A stretch of 64,000 nt of DNA from Bacteroidaceae bacterium (GTDB lineage Bacteria > Bacteroidota > Bacteroidia > Bacteroidales > Bacteroidaceae), in the NCBI GenBank assembly GCA_017557635.1, contig JAFYYH010000007.1, positions 56,686-120,685 on the forward strand. Reading direction: 5' to 3'. The notes beneath the pieces are model-generated. The model saw only the letters and a program-made list of their open reading frames with translations, was not told where the DNA came from and searched no databases. Shown here piece by piece: positions 1 to 9,409 of the stretch. Within the stretch, counting starts at the first letter, position 1. Each line of letters starts with the position of its first letter. Made by a program: the position numbers and the translations under genes.

Positions 1-1
1 G

Positions 2-613
2 GTATCGACCATGCACAATGCCGTCGAGCCTCTGCCGCAGGAGATCCAGGATATAGTTCCGCAAAAGAAGCCGCATGAGAAGGTGGTTACCTTCCTGGGC
101 CGAATCACCATGCAGAAGGGTCCCGAGTATTTTGTCGAGGCCGCCGCATTGGTTCTGAAGCGTACCCGTGACATCCGTTTCTGCATGGCCGGAAGCGGTG
201 ACATGATGAACGCCATGATAACCCTGGCCGCCGAACGCGGCATTGCCGACCGTTTCCACTTCCCCGGATTCATGAAGGGCAAGCAGGTGTACGAATGCCT
301 TAAGGCAAGCGATGTTTACATCATGCCTTCGGTATCGGAACCCTTCGGTATTTCACCGCTTGAGGCAATGCAGTGTGAGGTTCCCACCATAATCTCAAAG
401 CAGTCAGGTTGCGCAGAGATTCTGGACAAGTGCATCAAGGTTGACTACTGGGACATTCACGCCATGGCCGATGCCATCTACTCCATCTGCAACTACCCGG
501 CTCTGTACGAGTACCTCAAGGTGGAAGGCAAGAAGGAGGTCGATGCAATCACCTGGGATAAGGTGGGAGAGCGTATCCTGGCACGCTACAAGAAACTGCT
601 GGGCATTAAATAA
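2..613 (+). CDS. GT4 family glycosyltransferase, C-terminal part (5' end outside window)
   Basis: The reading frame is open from base 2, so the gene starts before the window; about 204 residues are visible. They form the C-terminal GT-B half: a beta-strand with VTFLGRITMQKGPEYF, a glycine-rich AGSGDMM turn, and the nucleotide-sugar motif SVSEPFGISPLEAM (E-x7-E type), which is characteristic of GT4 retaining glycosyltransferases. The neighbouring GH57 enzyme 23 bases downstream and the GT5 synthase nearby suggest a role in glycogen or alpha-glucan metabolism, as in the similar gene groups of other Bacteroidales. The exact acceptor cannot be told from this fragment. Confidence 0.85.
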   Translation, partial: VSTMHNAVEPLPQEIQDIVPQKKPHEKVVTFLGRITMQKGPEYFVEAAALVLKRTRDIRFCMAGSGDMMNAMITLAAERGIADRFHFPGFMKGKQVYECLKASDVYIMPSVSEPFGISPLEAMQCEVPTIISKQSGCAEILDKCIKVDYWDIHAMADAIYSICNYPALYEYLKVEGKKEVDAITWDKVGERILARYKKLLGIK

Positions 614-622
614 CTGAAAATA

Positions 623-628
623 AGGAGA
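623..628 (+). promoter_or_regulatory. Shine-Dalgarno sequence of the GH57 gene
   Basis: AAGGAG lies eight bases before the GH57 ATG. Most genes in this window lack a recognisable Shine-Dalgarno site, as is usual in Bacteroidetes, so this one is worth noting and fixes the start codon. Confidence 0.6.
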
Positions 629-636
629 TACAAGAT

Positions 637-1929
637 ATGAAAACCATTTGTCTGTATTTTGAGATTCATCAGATAATCCATCTCAAGAGGTATCGTTTCT
701 TTGATATCGGCACCGATCACTATTACTATGATGATTATGCCAATGAGACGAGTATAACGAACATAGCCGAGAACTCCTATATCCCGGCTCTGAGGACACT
801 GATTGAAATGGCCCGCAAGAGTGAGGGTGCATTCAAGGTGGCCCTTTCGCTGTCCGGCGTAGGTCTTGAGCAGTTGGAACGTTATGCCCCGCAGGTGATT
901 GACCTGCTGCAGGAACTGAATGAGACGGGTTGCGTGGAATTCATAGCCGAGCCTTACTCACACGGTCTGGCATCACTGGCTCCCAACGGCGAGCAGTCCT
1001 TCCGCGATGAGGTAAAGCGTCAGGTTGAAAAGATCAACCAGCTGTTCGGACAGAAACCCAAGGTATTCCGCAACTCCAGCCTTATCTATGACGATGAGAT
1101 AGGAGGACTTGTGGCCGATATGGGATTCAAGGGAATACTGACCGAGGGTGCCAAGCACATCCTTGGCTGGAAGAGCCCTCACTACCTGTATCACTGCGCT
1201 CAGAATCCCAACCTGAAGGTTCTGACACGTGACTACAAGCTGTCCGATGACATCAGCCTGAGATTCTCAAATCCGTCATGGGAGGCATATCCTCTGATGG
1301 CCGACAAGTATATTGACTGGATCGCCCAGAGCCCCGAAGAGGACGGCGTATTCAATATCTTCATGGAACTTTGCGCACTGGGTATCTATCAGCCCCTGAG
1401 TTCCAACATTCTTGACTTCATCTATAACCTGCCTAAGGCAGCCAAGAAAGCCGGCGTAGGTTTCCAGACTCCTTCAGAGGTTATCAAGACTCATAAGTCA
1501 GTTTCAGAGATTGAGGTTCCTTATCCCATGTCATGGAACGATGAGGAGCGTGACATCAGCTGCTGGCTGGGTAATGTAATGCAGCGTGAGGCATTCAACA
1601 AACTCTATTCAATAGGTGAGCGTGTTATTCTGACCAATGACAAGCATCTGCGTCAGGACTGGGATTATCTGCAGGCCAGCAATAACCTGCGCTTCATGAC
1701 CACCAAGAACAATGCTGTGTCAATGGATCGCGGTATCTACGAATCACCGTACGATGCATTCACCAACTACATGAATATCCTTGGTGATTTCCTGCAGAGA
1801 GTAAACTGGGCTCTGCCTCTTGACATAGACACAGAGGAGCTGAACGCCTTCCAGACCACAATCAGTAATCAGGACAAGAAGATTCAGTCTCTTGAGAAGC
1901 AGATAGCCAGACTCAAATCAAAACTTTGA
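637..1929 (+). CDS. GH57 family glycoside hydrolase (alpha-amylase/branching-type)
   Basis: A 430-residue cytoplasmic protein without a signal peptide. The N-terminal half matches glycoside hydrolase family 57: the opening strand ICLYFEIHQ, the segment FIAEPYSHGLASL, and the later KGILTEGAKHIL region. Family members act on alpha-glucans (alpha-amylase, 4-alpha-glucanotransferase or branching activity), so it probably works on glycogen with the upstream GT4. The last 25 residues are charged and coiled-coil-like. An AAGGAG Shine-Dalgarno sequence sits at 623-628, unusual for this phylum, and supports the start. The 3' end overlaps that of the convergent DUF4270 gene by 12 bases. Confidence 0.85.
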   Translation: MKTICLYFEIHQIIHLKRYRFFDIGTDHYYYDDYANETSITNIAENSYIPALRTLIEMARKSEGAFKVALSLSGVGLEQLERYAPQVIDLLQELNETGCVEFIAEPYSHGLASLAPNGEQSFRDEVKRQVEKINQLFGQKPKVFRNSSLIYDDEIGGLVADMGFKGILTEGAKHILGWKSPHYLYHCAQNPNLKVLTRDYKLSDDISLRFSNPSWEAYPLMADKYIDWIAQSPEEDGVFNIFMELCALGIYQPLSSNILDFIYNLPKAAKKAGVGFQTPSEVIKTHKSVSEIEVPYPMSWNDEERDISCWLGNVMQREAFNKLYSIGERVILTNDKHLRQDWDYLQASNNLRFMTTKNNAVSMDRGIYESPYDAFTNYMNILGDFLQRVNWALPLDIDTEELNAFQTTISNQDKKIQSLEKQIARLKSKL

Positions 1930-3357
1930 GCGGATTGTCTTAATCTTGATGGGGGTATCACCGCCTATCAGTTTTACCTGGTGCATCCTGATGTCCAGGC
2001 TGTAACTTATTGCGGAATTTCTGGAATCCACATTGGCGCTGACAGGAATCAGTACGACTTTGTTCCAATCGGGACATGCCTGCTCGTAAGCGGCATTGTC
2101 ACCGCCGTTCTCGGCAATCCAGTCGGTACGGTCGCTGTAGATTTTCTCAACCATTGCAGCGATGTTCTCGAAAGTGTATGTGCCGTATTTTGTGGAATAA
2201 CTTGCTACGAATGACTCGGTCTTGTCGGCTGCATTGTTCTTGGCGAAGAACTCCTGCATCTTGTCCTTGCGGACCAGAAGCAGTGTAGGCGGAACTGACG
2301 GCTTGTACTTGCTTGAAGGTGTCACCGCGGTTGAGATACGCAACTGGGCGGCGTTGAGTACATACTCGTCGCTTCTCATCTGGTCAACCGGGAGAGTGAT
2401 CTCGGTAAGAACGCCGAACGGACTGCGGATCCATGTGCAGCTGTTGTCCGATAACTGACCTTCAAGACCGCTCCACTTGATGCAGTTAAGCTGCATAACC
2501 TCGCTGTTGCCCTGGAATTCTGCGATTCTGGACTCCATTACAGGCTCGTCATCATCGTCAAAGCCTATGTGCTTGAAGTTCACTCCAAGTATTGAGCGGT
2601 TGATGTAGAACATGGTGCCGTCGCCCTGTGAGCAGCGGATATAGAAACCTTTGCAGAGATTCTCCATGAATGATCTGGAATCGGCAAAATAGTGTCTGGT
2701 GGCAGGATTGAAATATGCCTCCAGTATGTTCTTTGCAATGGAGTCGGGCAGGGGTACGGTTATGCTCGGATAGTATCCTGACAAACTGCGCAGAGAGTCT
2801 GAGTCCTGCATGTTAAGGCTTGATACCGTGACAGTTGCCAGGGGGTCTGCCTGTATGTCGCAGAAAAGTGACGGGTCTACGTCAGGATAATACCTTGTCT
2901 CGGGATCAACCATGGTGTTAAGCGGGAATACCTCAATCTTGACGGGATTGGTGGGGTCACCGAAATAGCCTGTATAGTAGAGTTTGAGTTGTGCGTAGTA
3001 GGGTTTCTGGTCACCTACTGCATCAATGAACCACTGCGGAAATACAAAGTCACTTATGCCGTAAACTGAGTCAGCCAGAGTGAGGTTCTCCATGCAGTTG
3101 AGCTGGGTGATATAGCCGGCTTCGATCTTTGAACCGCTGACCTCCTCGGTAAAACGTCCCAGATTGCACTGTGATGTCATTATTATGAGAGAATCGGCAG
3201 CCTTGATGGTGCGTGATGTTGCGAAACAGGAGTCGTTTTTGACTGTCATTACATCACCATCGGGAGTAAGTGAACCACCCAGGGCTGATGTATCGGCGTC
3301 GCATGAAATAAGAAACAGACCTGCGAGAAAACCGCAAACTGTCGTCTTGAGATTCAT
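1918..3357 (-). CDS. DUF4270 family lipoprotein
   Basis: A 479-residue secreted protein. The N-terminus has a lipoprotein signal peptide with lipobox LISC (Cys19). The rest looks like the DUF4270 family found only in Bacteroidetes: an early statement of ALGGSLTPDGDVM type, repeated beta-strand segments, and a C-terminal motif of the kind YSLDIRMHQVKLIGG. The function of the family is unknown. It follows the glycogen synthase gene by 12 bases and is probably co-transcribed with it, an arrangement that recurs in other Bacteroidales. Its 3' end overlaps the convergent GH57 gene. Confidence 0.8.
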   Translation of the reverse strand: MNLKTTVCGFLAGLFLISCDADTSALGGSLTPDGDVMTVKNDSCFATSRTIKAADSLIIMTSQCNLGRFTEEVSGSKIEAGYITQLNCMENLTLADSVYGISDFVFPQWFIDAVGDQKPYYAQLKLYYTGYFGDPTNPVKIEVFPLNTMVDPETRYYPDVDPSLFCDIQADPLATVTVSSLNMQDSDSLRSLSGYYPSITVPLPDSIAKNILEAYFNPATRHYFADSRSFMENLCKGFYIRCSQGDGTMFYINRSILGVNFKHIGFDDDDEPVMESRIAEFQGNSEVMQLNCIKWSGLEGQLSDNSCTWIRSPFGVLTEITLPVDQMRSDEYVLNAAQLRISTAVTPSSKYKPSVPPTLLLVRKDKMQEFFAKNNAADKTESFVASYSTKYGTYTFENIAAMVEKIYSDRTDWIAENGGDNAAYEQACPDWNKVVLIPVSANVDSRNSAISYSLDIRMHQVKLIGGDTPIKIKTIRSKF

Positions 3358-3369
3358 AATGGTCTAAAA

Positions 3370-4173
3370 TCAGATTTTGTTGTAGAAATCGTTGATGACA
3401 TCGGCAGCCATTGTGCTTGCGTCACCTTCAAGTACGGGAATGCCTTTCTGCTTGGCGTATGCAGGCAGTGAGGCGTCAACAGCAGGCGCGTTGCAGATAA
3501 CTCCGTCGGAGAAATCGATGGCCTTCTTCATTACAGAGTTGAAGTCGATGGGGGTATCGAATGTGCCTACATCGCCGGGCTGCATATCCTTGTTAGGTAT
3601 TATCTCAGGGTATCTCTCGCTGAAATTGCGGTTGAAAGCCTTGTCGTACAGTGAATAAACCACCTTTGAATCGCGGAAAGCAGGCTCCTCGCGATATGCG
3701 GTCTTTATGTACAGGGGAATCAGGGCTGACAGCCAGCCGTGACAGTGAATGATATCAGGGTTCCAGCGGAGTTTCTTTACGGTCTCCAGCACGCCGCGTG
3801 CAAAGAAAATGGTACGCTCATCGTTGTCCTCATATTCCACACCCTCCTTGTCGGTTACCTGAAGGCGGTTCTGGAAATAATCCTCATTATCAATGAAATA
3901 TACCTGTATGCGGGCTGACTGAAGTGAAGCAACCTTGATTATGAGCGGATGGTCTGTGTCGTCAATGATCAGGTTCATGCCCGACAGACGTATGACCTCA
4001 TGCAACTGATTGCGGCGTTCGTTGATGTTACCCCATTTGGGCATGAAGGTTCGGATGTCATTACCCAATTCCTGAATGCTCTGAGGCAGCTGCCTGCAGT
4101 AATCAGCCATTGGAGACTGAGCCACGAAGGGCGAAATCTGATCAGCAATGATGAGAATTTTCTTTTCGCTCAT
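3370..4173 (-). CDS. Glycogen/starch synthase, catalytic domain only (GT5)
   Basis: A 267-residue protein matching the N-terminal catalytic domain of GT5 starch/glycogen synthases: KILIIADQISPFV at the start, the region DIIHCHGWLSALIPLYIK (His-Gly-Trp substrate-binding segment) near residue 140, and GVICNAPAVD late. The whole C-terminal GT-B domain of normal ADP-glucose synthases (about 470 residues) is absent. This half-length form is common in Bacteroidales. It may need a partner for activity; the GT4 protein at the left edge is a candidate, but that is inference. Confidence 0.8.
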   Translation of the reverse strand: MSEKKILIIADQISPFVAQSPMADYCRQLPQSIQELGNDIRTFMPKWGNINERRNQLHEVIRLSGMNLIIDDTDHPLIIKVASLQSARIQVYFIDNEDYFQNRLQVTDKEGVEYEDNDERTIFFARGVLETVKKLRWNPDIIHCHGWLSALIPLYIKTAYREEPAFRDSKVVYSLYDKAFNRNFSERYPEIIPNKDMQPGDVGTFDTPIDFNSVMKKAIDFSDGVICNAPAVDASLPAYAKQKGIPVLEGDASTMAADVINDFYNKI

Positions 4174-4197
4174 ATGTTTTTAAGTAGGTAGGTCTTG

Positions 4198-4205
4198 CAA
4201 AGATA
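4198..4205 (-). promoter_or_regulatory. -7 promoter element for the glycogen synthase-DUF4270 operon
   Basis: TATCTTTG on the minus strand matches the Bacteroidetes -7 consensus TAnnTTTG, 24 bases before the synthase ATG. Confidence 0.6.
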
Positions 4206-4298
4206 TAAAAAAAAATCATGAAAATTTCAAGCACTTTGGCCGAATCTTTTGTAATACCATATTTATTCACTTATTTTGCGGACTTTTTCAACTGTATT

Positions 4299-5147
4299 AT
4301 GGTAAAAGTAATTACAACAGTAAAAGATCTTAAAGAGGCCCTGAAATCCTGCCGCGAACAGGGTAAGAGCATCGGCCTCGTACCTACCATGGGTGCACTG
4401 CACGAGGGTCATGCTTCACTCGTAAGACGCTCTGTAGCAGAGAATGACATAACTGTAGTGAGCGATTTTGTAAACCCCACACAGTTCAACGACAAGAATG
4501 ACCTTAAGAACTATCCCCGTACAATGGAGGCCGATTGCCAGCTGCTTGACAAAGTAGGTGCGCAGTACGTATTTGCCCCTTCAGTAGAGGAGATGTATCC
4601 GGAACCCGATACACGTACATTTGATTTCAGCCCGCTCGACAAGGTGATGGAAGGCCCCAACCGCCCCGGACACTTTAACGGCGTAGCTCAGATTGTAAGC
4701 AAACTTTTCTATGCTGTAGAGCCTGACCGCGCATATTTCGGCGAGAAGGATTTCCAGCAGCTGGCCATTATCCGTGAGATGGTCCGTCAGTTAGGTCTCA
4801 AGATTGAGATCGTAGGCTGCCCCATCGTACGTGAGGAGGACGGCATGGCTCTTAGCTCACGCAACATGCTTCTGAGCAAGACCGAGCGCAAACTGGCTGC
4901 AAACATTTCACGCACTCTCTTTGAGAGCCGCTACTATGCACGTCACCACACACTTGCTTCAACCCGCAAGTATGTTATAGATACCATCAACTCCCATGAG
5001 GGACTTGAGGTTGAGTATTACGAGATTGTCGATGGCCGTACACTGCAGCCCGTTGACAATTGGGATGCTTCTGATTACATTGTAGGCTGCGTTACCGTTC
5101 ACTGCGGTAAGGTCCGCCTTATTGACAACATTAAATACAAGGAGTGA
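4299..5147 (+). CDS. panC: Pantothenate synthetase
   Basis: Joins pantoate and beta-alanine with ATP, the last step of vitamin B5 synthesis, in the cytoplasm. The 282 residues carry the ATP-binding motif [10 protein letters not shown] (29-38), the pantoate-binding region with VNPTQFN, the motif [10 protein letters not shown], and the KMSKS-like [10 protein letters not shown]. The open frame extends 81 bases upstream, but family length and the usual start point to the ATG at 4299. It overlaps panD by one base (TGATG), so the two genes are translationally coupled. Confidence 0.95.
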   Translation: MVKVITTVKDLKEALKSCREQGKSIGLVPTMGALHEGHASLVRRSVAENDITVVSDFVNPTQFNDKNDLKNYPRTMEADCQLLDKVGAQYVFAPSVEEMYPEPDTRTFDFSPLDKVMEGPNRPGHFNGVAQIVSKLFYAVEPDRAYFGEKDFQQLAIIREMVRQLGLKIEIVGCPIVREEDGMALSSRNMLLSKTERKLAANISRTLFESRYYARHHTLASTRKYVIDTINSHEGLEVEYYEIVDGRTLQPVDNWDASDYIVGCVTVHCGKVRLIDNIKYKE

Positions 5148-5473
5148 TGTTACTGACTGTACTCAAATCCAAACTTCACCGCGTTAAGGTGACCGATGCC
5201 AATATCAACTACATTGGCAGCATTACTATTGACGGCAACTGGATGGATGCAGCCGGCATCATTGACGGTGAGCAGGTTCATGTAGTCGATGTAACCAACG
5301 GCGCCCGCCTGGTTACTTACGTTATCCGCGGAGAGCGCGGTTCCAAGTGCATCTGCCTGAACGGTGCTGCCGCCCGTCTGGTATCGATAGGTGATACGGT
5401 GATAATCATCGCCTACGCTCAGGTAACTCCTGAGGAAGCCAAAACATTCAAACCAACGGTTGTGATTCCATAA
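5147..5473 (+). CDS. panD: Aspartate 1-decarboxylase
   Basis: Makes beta-alanine from aspartate for PanC, using a pyruvoyl cofactor formed by self-cleavage. The processing site is visible as YIGSITID, with Gly24-Ser25 exactly where the family has it when translation starts at the ATG at 5147. A GTG three bases earlier is in frame but less likely. Length 108 residues is typical. The start overlaps the panC stop, and a strong hairpin terminator follows directly. Confidence 0.95.
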   Translation: MLLTVLKSKLHRVKVTDANINYIGSITIDGNWMDAAGIIDGEQVHVVDVTNGARLVTYVIRGERGSKCICLNGAAARLVSIGDTVIIIAYAQVTPEEAKTFKPTVVIP

Positions 5474-5504
5474 AAAAAGGCGGCCCGATCGGGTCGCCTT
5501 TTTT
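5472..5504. terminator. Bidirectional intrinsic terminator between panD and the decarboxylase operon
   Basis: An eight-to-ten-pair stem (arms GGCGGCCCG and CGGGTCGCC, one G-T pair) at 5479-5498 is flanked by an A run on the left and a T run on the right, so it can stop transcription from both sides of these convergent genes. Confidence 0.85.
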
Positions 5505-5519
5505 GTTTATAGGTTTTGC

Positions 5520-6698
5520 TTATCCAAGCATTGTAAGCAGGATACCGGCAGCAACTGCAGAGCCGATAACGCCGGCAACGTTCGGGCCCATGGCATGCAT
5601 GAGCAGGAAGTTGCTGGGGTTCTCCTCCTGACCAACCTGCTGTGAAACGCGGGCAGCCATAGGAACGGCTGATACACCTGCAGAACCGATAAGCGGATTG
5701 ATCTTCTCTTTTGAGAATACGTTCATCAGCTTGGCGAGCAGGATACCGCCTGCAGTACCGCAACCGAATGCTACAACACCCATAACCATGATCTTGATTG
5801 TGCTCCAGTCAAGGAATGAGCTTGCAGTAGCGGTGGCACCTACGGTGAGGCCAAGGAAAATAACCACGATGTTCATCAGCTCGTTCTGCATGGTCTTGCT
5901 AAGACGGTCAACAACACCGCACTCCTTGGCAAGGTTACCCAGCATGAGGCAGCCGATCAGAGGAGCGGCATCGGGCAGGATAAGAGCCACGATGGTTGTG
6001 ATGGCAATCGGGAATATGATCTTCTCAGTCTTGCTTACGGGACGAAGCTGGCTCATCTTGATGGCACGCTCCTTCTTGGTGGTCAGGGCACGCATGATAG
6101 GCGGCTGGATCACGGGAACAAGAGCCATGTAAGAGTAGGCTGCAATGGCGATGGGGCCTAACAGCTCAGGGGCCAGTTTTGATGTAAGGAAGATGGATGT
6201 AGGACCATCGGCACCACCTATGATACCTATTGAACCGGCCTGAGCCTCGGTGAAGCCCATTGAGTTGGCTGCAAGGAATGTAAGGAAGATACCCAGCTGA
6301 GCGGCAGCACCCAGGAGCAGGCTCTTGGGGTTGGCAATCAGAGGTCCGAAATCAGTCATGGCACCTACGCCCATAAATATGAGGCAGGGATATACACCGG
6401 CTTTTACACCTATGTAAAGAATATCCAGCAGACCGCCCTCACGCATGATTGTGCCATAGCTGTGGTAGGCGGGGCTGTTAGCGTCAAGGAATGCTGACCA
6501 GAGTTCTGAGTGGTACATTCCTGCACCGGGCAGGTTTGTAAGCAGCATACCGAATGCGATGGGGAGCAGCAGGAGCGGCTCGTATTGTTTCTTAATGGCC
6601 AGATACAGCAGGAAGAAGCTCAGAAGGAGCATGATTCCCTGCTGAAGGGTCATGTTTAAGAAACCCATCTGCTCAAAGAATTCCAGAATATCACCCAT
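5520..6698 (-). CDS. Na+-translocating decarboxylase beta subunit (OadB/MmdB family)
   Basis: A 392-residue integral membrane protein with many hydrophobic helices and the family motif [10 protein letters not shown]. It is the sodium-pumping subunit of biotin-dependent decarboxylases: it removes CO2 from carboxybiotin and exports Na+. The setting with mce, a carboxyltransferase, OadG-like and biotin carrier genes makes methylmalonyl-CoA decarboxylase the likely complex, coupling the last step of the succinate-propionate pathway to a sodium gradient. It is the last gene of the operon, 22 bases after the biotin carrier. Confidence 0.9.
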   Translation of the reverse strand: MGDILEFFEQMGFLNMTLQQGIMLLLSFFLLYLAIKKQYEPLLLLPIAFGMLLTNLPGAGMYHSELWSAFLDANSPAYHSYGTIMREGGLLDILYIGVKAGVYPCLIFMGVGAMTDFGPLIANPKSLLLGAAAQLGIFLTFLAANSMGFTEAQAGSIGIIGGADGPTSIFLTSKLAPELLGPIAIAAYSYMALVPVIQPPIMRALTTKKERAIKMSQLRPVSKTEKIIFPIAITTIVALILPDAAPLIGCLMLGNLAKECGVVDRLSKTMQNELMNIVVIFLGLTVGATATASSFLDWSTIKIMVMGVVAFGCGTAGGILLAKLMNVFSKEKINPLIGSAGVSAVPMAARVSQQVGQEENPSNFLLMHAMGPNVAGVIGSAVAAGILLTMLG

Positions 6699-6720
6699 TT
6701 TCTCTTCAGTTTAAATGAGA

Positions 6721-7449
6721 TTATCCAAGAACCAGGAGCAGATCCTCCTGCATTACGTTCTGACCTGCGGTTACGGCAATCTTGGTTACCTTACCGTCGC
6801 GGTCTGCCATAACGGCGTTCTCCATCTTCATACTTTCAAGAGTGAGCAGAGTGTCACCTTTCTTGACATCCTGACCCTCAGAAACCAGAACCTTGATGAT
6901 AGAACCGGGCAGGGGGCTGGTTACCTTGTAACCGCCTGCGGGAACATCGGCAGCCTTGGGAGTGGGAGCAGCCTTGGGTGCCTCGGGAGCCTTGGGAGCC
7001 TCGGCCTTGGGAGCAGGTGCGGGAGCGGCAGCAGCGGCTGCGGTCTCCAGGTCAAGCAGCTTGTCATCCTGCATGACGTTCTTGCCGGGCTCTACATAAA
7101 CGGCCTTTACGGTACCGTCGGCCTCGGCGGTAACGTTGTTCTCCATCTTCATTGACTCCATGGTGAGCAGTACATCGCCCTTCTTTACAGCCTGACCGGC
7201 CTTGACGAGTACCTTCACGATTGAACCGGGCAGCGGTGACTTTACGGTCATCAGGCCGGCGGGAGCTGCAGCAGCAGAAGCGGCGGCAGCGGCGGGACGG
7301 CGTACTGCAGCAGCTGCAGGAGCCTCCTCCTTCTCTAACTCTACCTTGTAGGTCTTGCCGTTGAGTGTTACCTCGGCAAAGTTGTCCTCAAGTTCATTGA
7401 CAGCAGCGTTGTACTGCTTGCCGTCTATTGTGAATTTGAATTCTTTCAT
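6721..7449 (-). CDS. Biotin carboxyl carrier protein with two tandem biotinyl domains
   Basis: A 242-residue carrier subunit of the decarboxylase. Residues 1-40 form a short N-terminal beta region, then an Ala/Pro linker, a biotinyl domain at about 66-136, a second Ala/Pro/Lys linker, and another biotinyl domain at about 171-242. Each has the biotin-accepting ESMKMEN motif (lysines 101 and 208). The usual Bacteroidales carrier in this position has one domain and roughly 140-170 residues. The duplicated form should carry two carboxybiotin groups. Confidence 0.9.
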   Translation of the reverse strand: MKEFKFTIDGKQYNAAVNELEDNFAEVTLNGKTYKVELEKEEAPAAAAVRRPAAAAASAAAAPAGLMTVKSPLPGSIVKVLVKAGQAVKKGDVLLTMESMKMENNVTAEADGTVKAVYVEPGKNVMQDDKLLDLETAAAAAAPAPAPKAEAPKAPEAPKAAPTPKAADVPAGGYKVTSPLPGSIIKVLVSEGQDVKKGDTLLTLESMKMENAVMADRDGKVTKIAVTAGQNVMQEDLLLVLG

Positions 7450-7461
7450 TGTGTTGCTAAA

Positions 7462-7824
7462 TTAACGATGCAGGTTGTTCATTCCGTAGAGCTTGGAGTT
7501 CCAGCCGGAGCGCTCTACTCTCTTGATATGAATCTCGGTGGGTTCCACGTCATGTACTCCGTTGAAGTACAGGTGCAGAGCCATTGCTATGGCGGCAAGA
7601 TCGTCATCGGCCGATGCCTGGGCGCTTGCCGGCGCGGCCTGGGCGGCGGGAGCGGCTACTGCCTTGGGCTGTGCAGCCTTGGGTGCCTTCACTGCATTGC
7701 TGACAACTGCACCGAGCAGTTTCAGAATGAAGATGAGCACGACCAGAAGCAGGATAACCATGCAGAATCCCAGTCCTGTTACCATCCAGACGTGTGACCA
7801 GTTAATTACTAATGGTGTCATCAT
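7462..7824 (-). CDS. OadG-like decarboxylase gamma subunit
   Basis: A 120-residue protein with one N-terminal membrane helix (about residues 14-38), an Ala/Pro-rich linker, and a C-terminal tail ending near SGWNSKLYGMNNLHR. This matches OadG family subunits that anchor the carboxyltransferase to the membrane pump. Two adjacent ATG codons (7824 and 7821) could both start it. It lies between the carboxyltransferase and biotin carrier genes with gaps of about 12 bases. Confidence 0.8.
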   Translation of the reverse strand: MMTPLVINWSHVWMVTGLGFCMVILLLVVLIFILKLLGAVVSNAVKAPKAAQPKAVAAPAAQAAPASAQASADDDLAAIAMALHLYFNGVHDVEPTEIHIKRVERSGWNSKLYGMNNLHR

Positions 7825-7836
7825 AGACTCTCTGCT

Positions 7837-9393
7837 TTAGAGTGGAATGTTGCTGTGCTTCTTGAGCGGGTTGGTGAGACGCTTGGTCTGCAGCATCTCG
7901 AATGCGCGGATAACACGTGCACGTGTGTAGCGCGGCTCAATAACATCATCAATATAGCCACGGTTGGCTGCCTGGTAAGGTGAAGCGAACTTGTCCTTGT
8001 AGGCTGCCTCCTTCTCGGCAATGAATTTCTTCTTCTCCTCGGGATCCTCGATGGCCTTGAGTGACTTGGCCTCCAGTACGCCAACGGCACCGCTGGCGCC
8101 CATAACTGCGATCTCGGCGTTAGGCCAAGCGTAGCAGAGGTCACCACGCAACTGCTTGCAGCTCATAACGATGTGTGAGCCACCGTATGACTTACGTACT
8201 GTAACGGTTACCTTAGGAACTGTAGCCTCGCCGTATGCGAACATCAGCTTTGCGCCGTGATCGATGATACCGGCATACTCCTGACCTGTACCGCAGAGGA
8301 ATCCGGGTACGTCAACCAGGGTAAGGATCTGGATGTTGAATGCGTCGCAGAAACGTACAAAACGGGCTGCCTTGCGTGAAGCGTCGCAGTCAAGCACACC
8401 TGCCAACCAGTTGGGCTGGTTTGCTATGATACCGGTTGAACGGCCGTTGAAACGGGCGAAACCGCAGATAACGTTCTTTGCGAAATCCTTGTGAACCTCC
8501 ATGAAGTCACCGTCATCAACGATAGAGTAGATGATGTCCTTCATATCGTAAGGTTTGTTGGGATCATCGGGAACCATAGAGTTCAGGGCATCCTCCAGAC
8601 GTGCGGGATCGTCCTTGGTCTCTTTTACGGGAGCCTCCTCCATGTTGTTCTGCGGGATGAAGCTGATAAGACGGCGAACCTCCTTAACGGCCTCCTCCTC
8701 GGTTGCGGCAACAAAGTGTGTAACACCTGACTTGGTGGCGTGAACGCGGGCACCGCCCAGCTGCTCAACTGTAACGTCCTCACCGGTAACGCTCTTTACA
8801 ACCTTAGGACCGGTAATGAACATATATGAGTTCTGCTCAGTCATCATGATGAAGTCAGTCAGGGCAGGGCTGTATACAGCACCACCGGCGCAGGGGCCGA
8901 AAATGACTGAAATCTGGGGAACTACGCCTGATGCCAGAATGTTACGCTCAAAGATCTCAGCGTAACCTGCCAGAGCGCAGGCACCCTCCTGGATACGTGC
9001 ACCGCCTGAATCGTTCAGACCGATGATGGGGGCACCCATCTTCATAGCCATATCCATAACCTTGCATATCTTCTGTGCCATGGTCTCAGAAAGAGAACCG
9101 CCGATAACGGTGGCATCCTGTGCAAATACGAATACGAGTCGGCCATCGATTGTACCTGAACCAACGGCTACGCCGTCACCCAGGAATACCTTCTTCTCCA
9201 TACCGAAGTCGTTGCAACGGTGGGTCAAGAACATATCGACCTCCTCAAATGATCCCTCGTCAAGAAGCATGTTTATACGCTCGCGGGCTGTGTAGCTGCC
9301 TTTTGCGTGATGCTTCTCAATAGCTGCCTCGCCGCCGCCGGCCATTGCCTGCGCGCGTTTGTCAACCAGCTTCTGAAGTTTGCTGTTTTCCAT
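7837..9393 (-). CDS. mmdA: Methylmalonyl-CoA decarboxylase carboxyltransferase subunit
   Basis: A 518-residue carboxyltransferase of the acyl-CoA carboxylase beta family. Motifs for the two crotonase-like halves are clear: NDSGGARIQEG and FGPCAGGAVYSPALTDF in the first half, PGFLCGTGQE and KSYGGSHIVMSCKQL in the second. It moves the carboxyl group of methylmalonyl-CoA to biotin on the carrier protein, releasing propionyl-CoA. Propionyl-CoA carboxylase is the close alternative, but the OadB-type pump in the operon argues for decarboxylation. Confidence 0.92.
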   Translation of the reverse strand: MENSKLQKLVDKRAQAMAGGGEAAIEKHHAKGSYTARERINMLLDEGSFEEVDMFLTHRCNDFGMEKKVFLGDGVAVGSGTIDGRLVFVFAQDATVIGGSLSETMAQKICKVMDMAMKMGAPIIGLNDSGGARIQEGACALAGYAEIFERNILASGVVPQISVIFGPCAGGAVYSPALTDFIMMTEQNSYMFITGPKVVKSVTGEDVTVEQLGGARVHATKSGVTHFVAATEEEAVKEVRRLISFIPQNNMEEAPVKETKDDPARLEDALNSMVPDDPNKPYDMKDIIYSIVDDGDFMEVHKDFAKNVICGFARFNGRSTGIIANQPNWLAGVLDCDASRKAARFVRFCDAFNIQILTLVDVPGFLCGTGQEYAGIIDHGAKLMFAYGEATVPKVTVTVRKSYGGSHIVMSCKQLRGDLCYAWPNAEIAVMGASGAVGVLEAKSLKAIEDPEEKKKFIAEKEAAYKDKFASPYQAANRGYIDDVIEPRYTRARVIRAFEMLQTKRLTNPLKKHSNIPL

Positions 9394-9409
9394 TTTTGTA
9401 TATTATGTG

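Noticed and set aside
4218-4298. Longer N-terminus for PanC
   Set aside because: The extra 27 residues are hydrophobic and AT-rich, unlike any PanC; the ATG at 4299 gives the normal length and motif positions.
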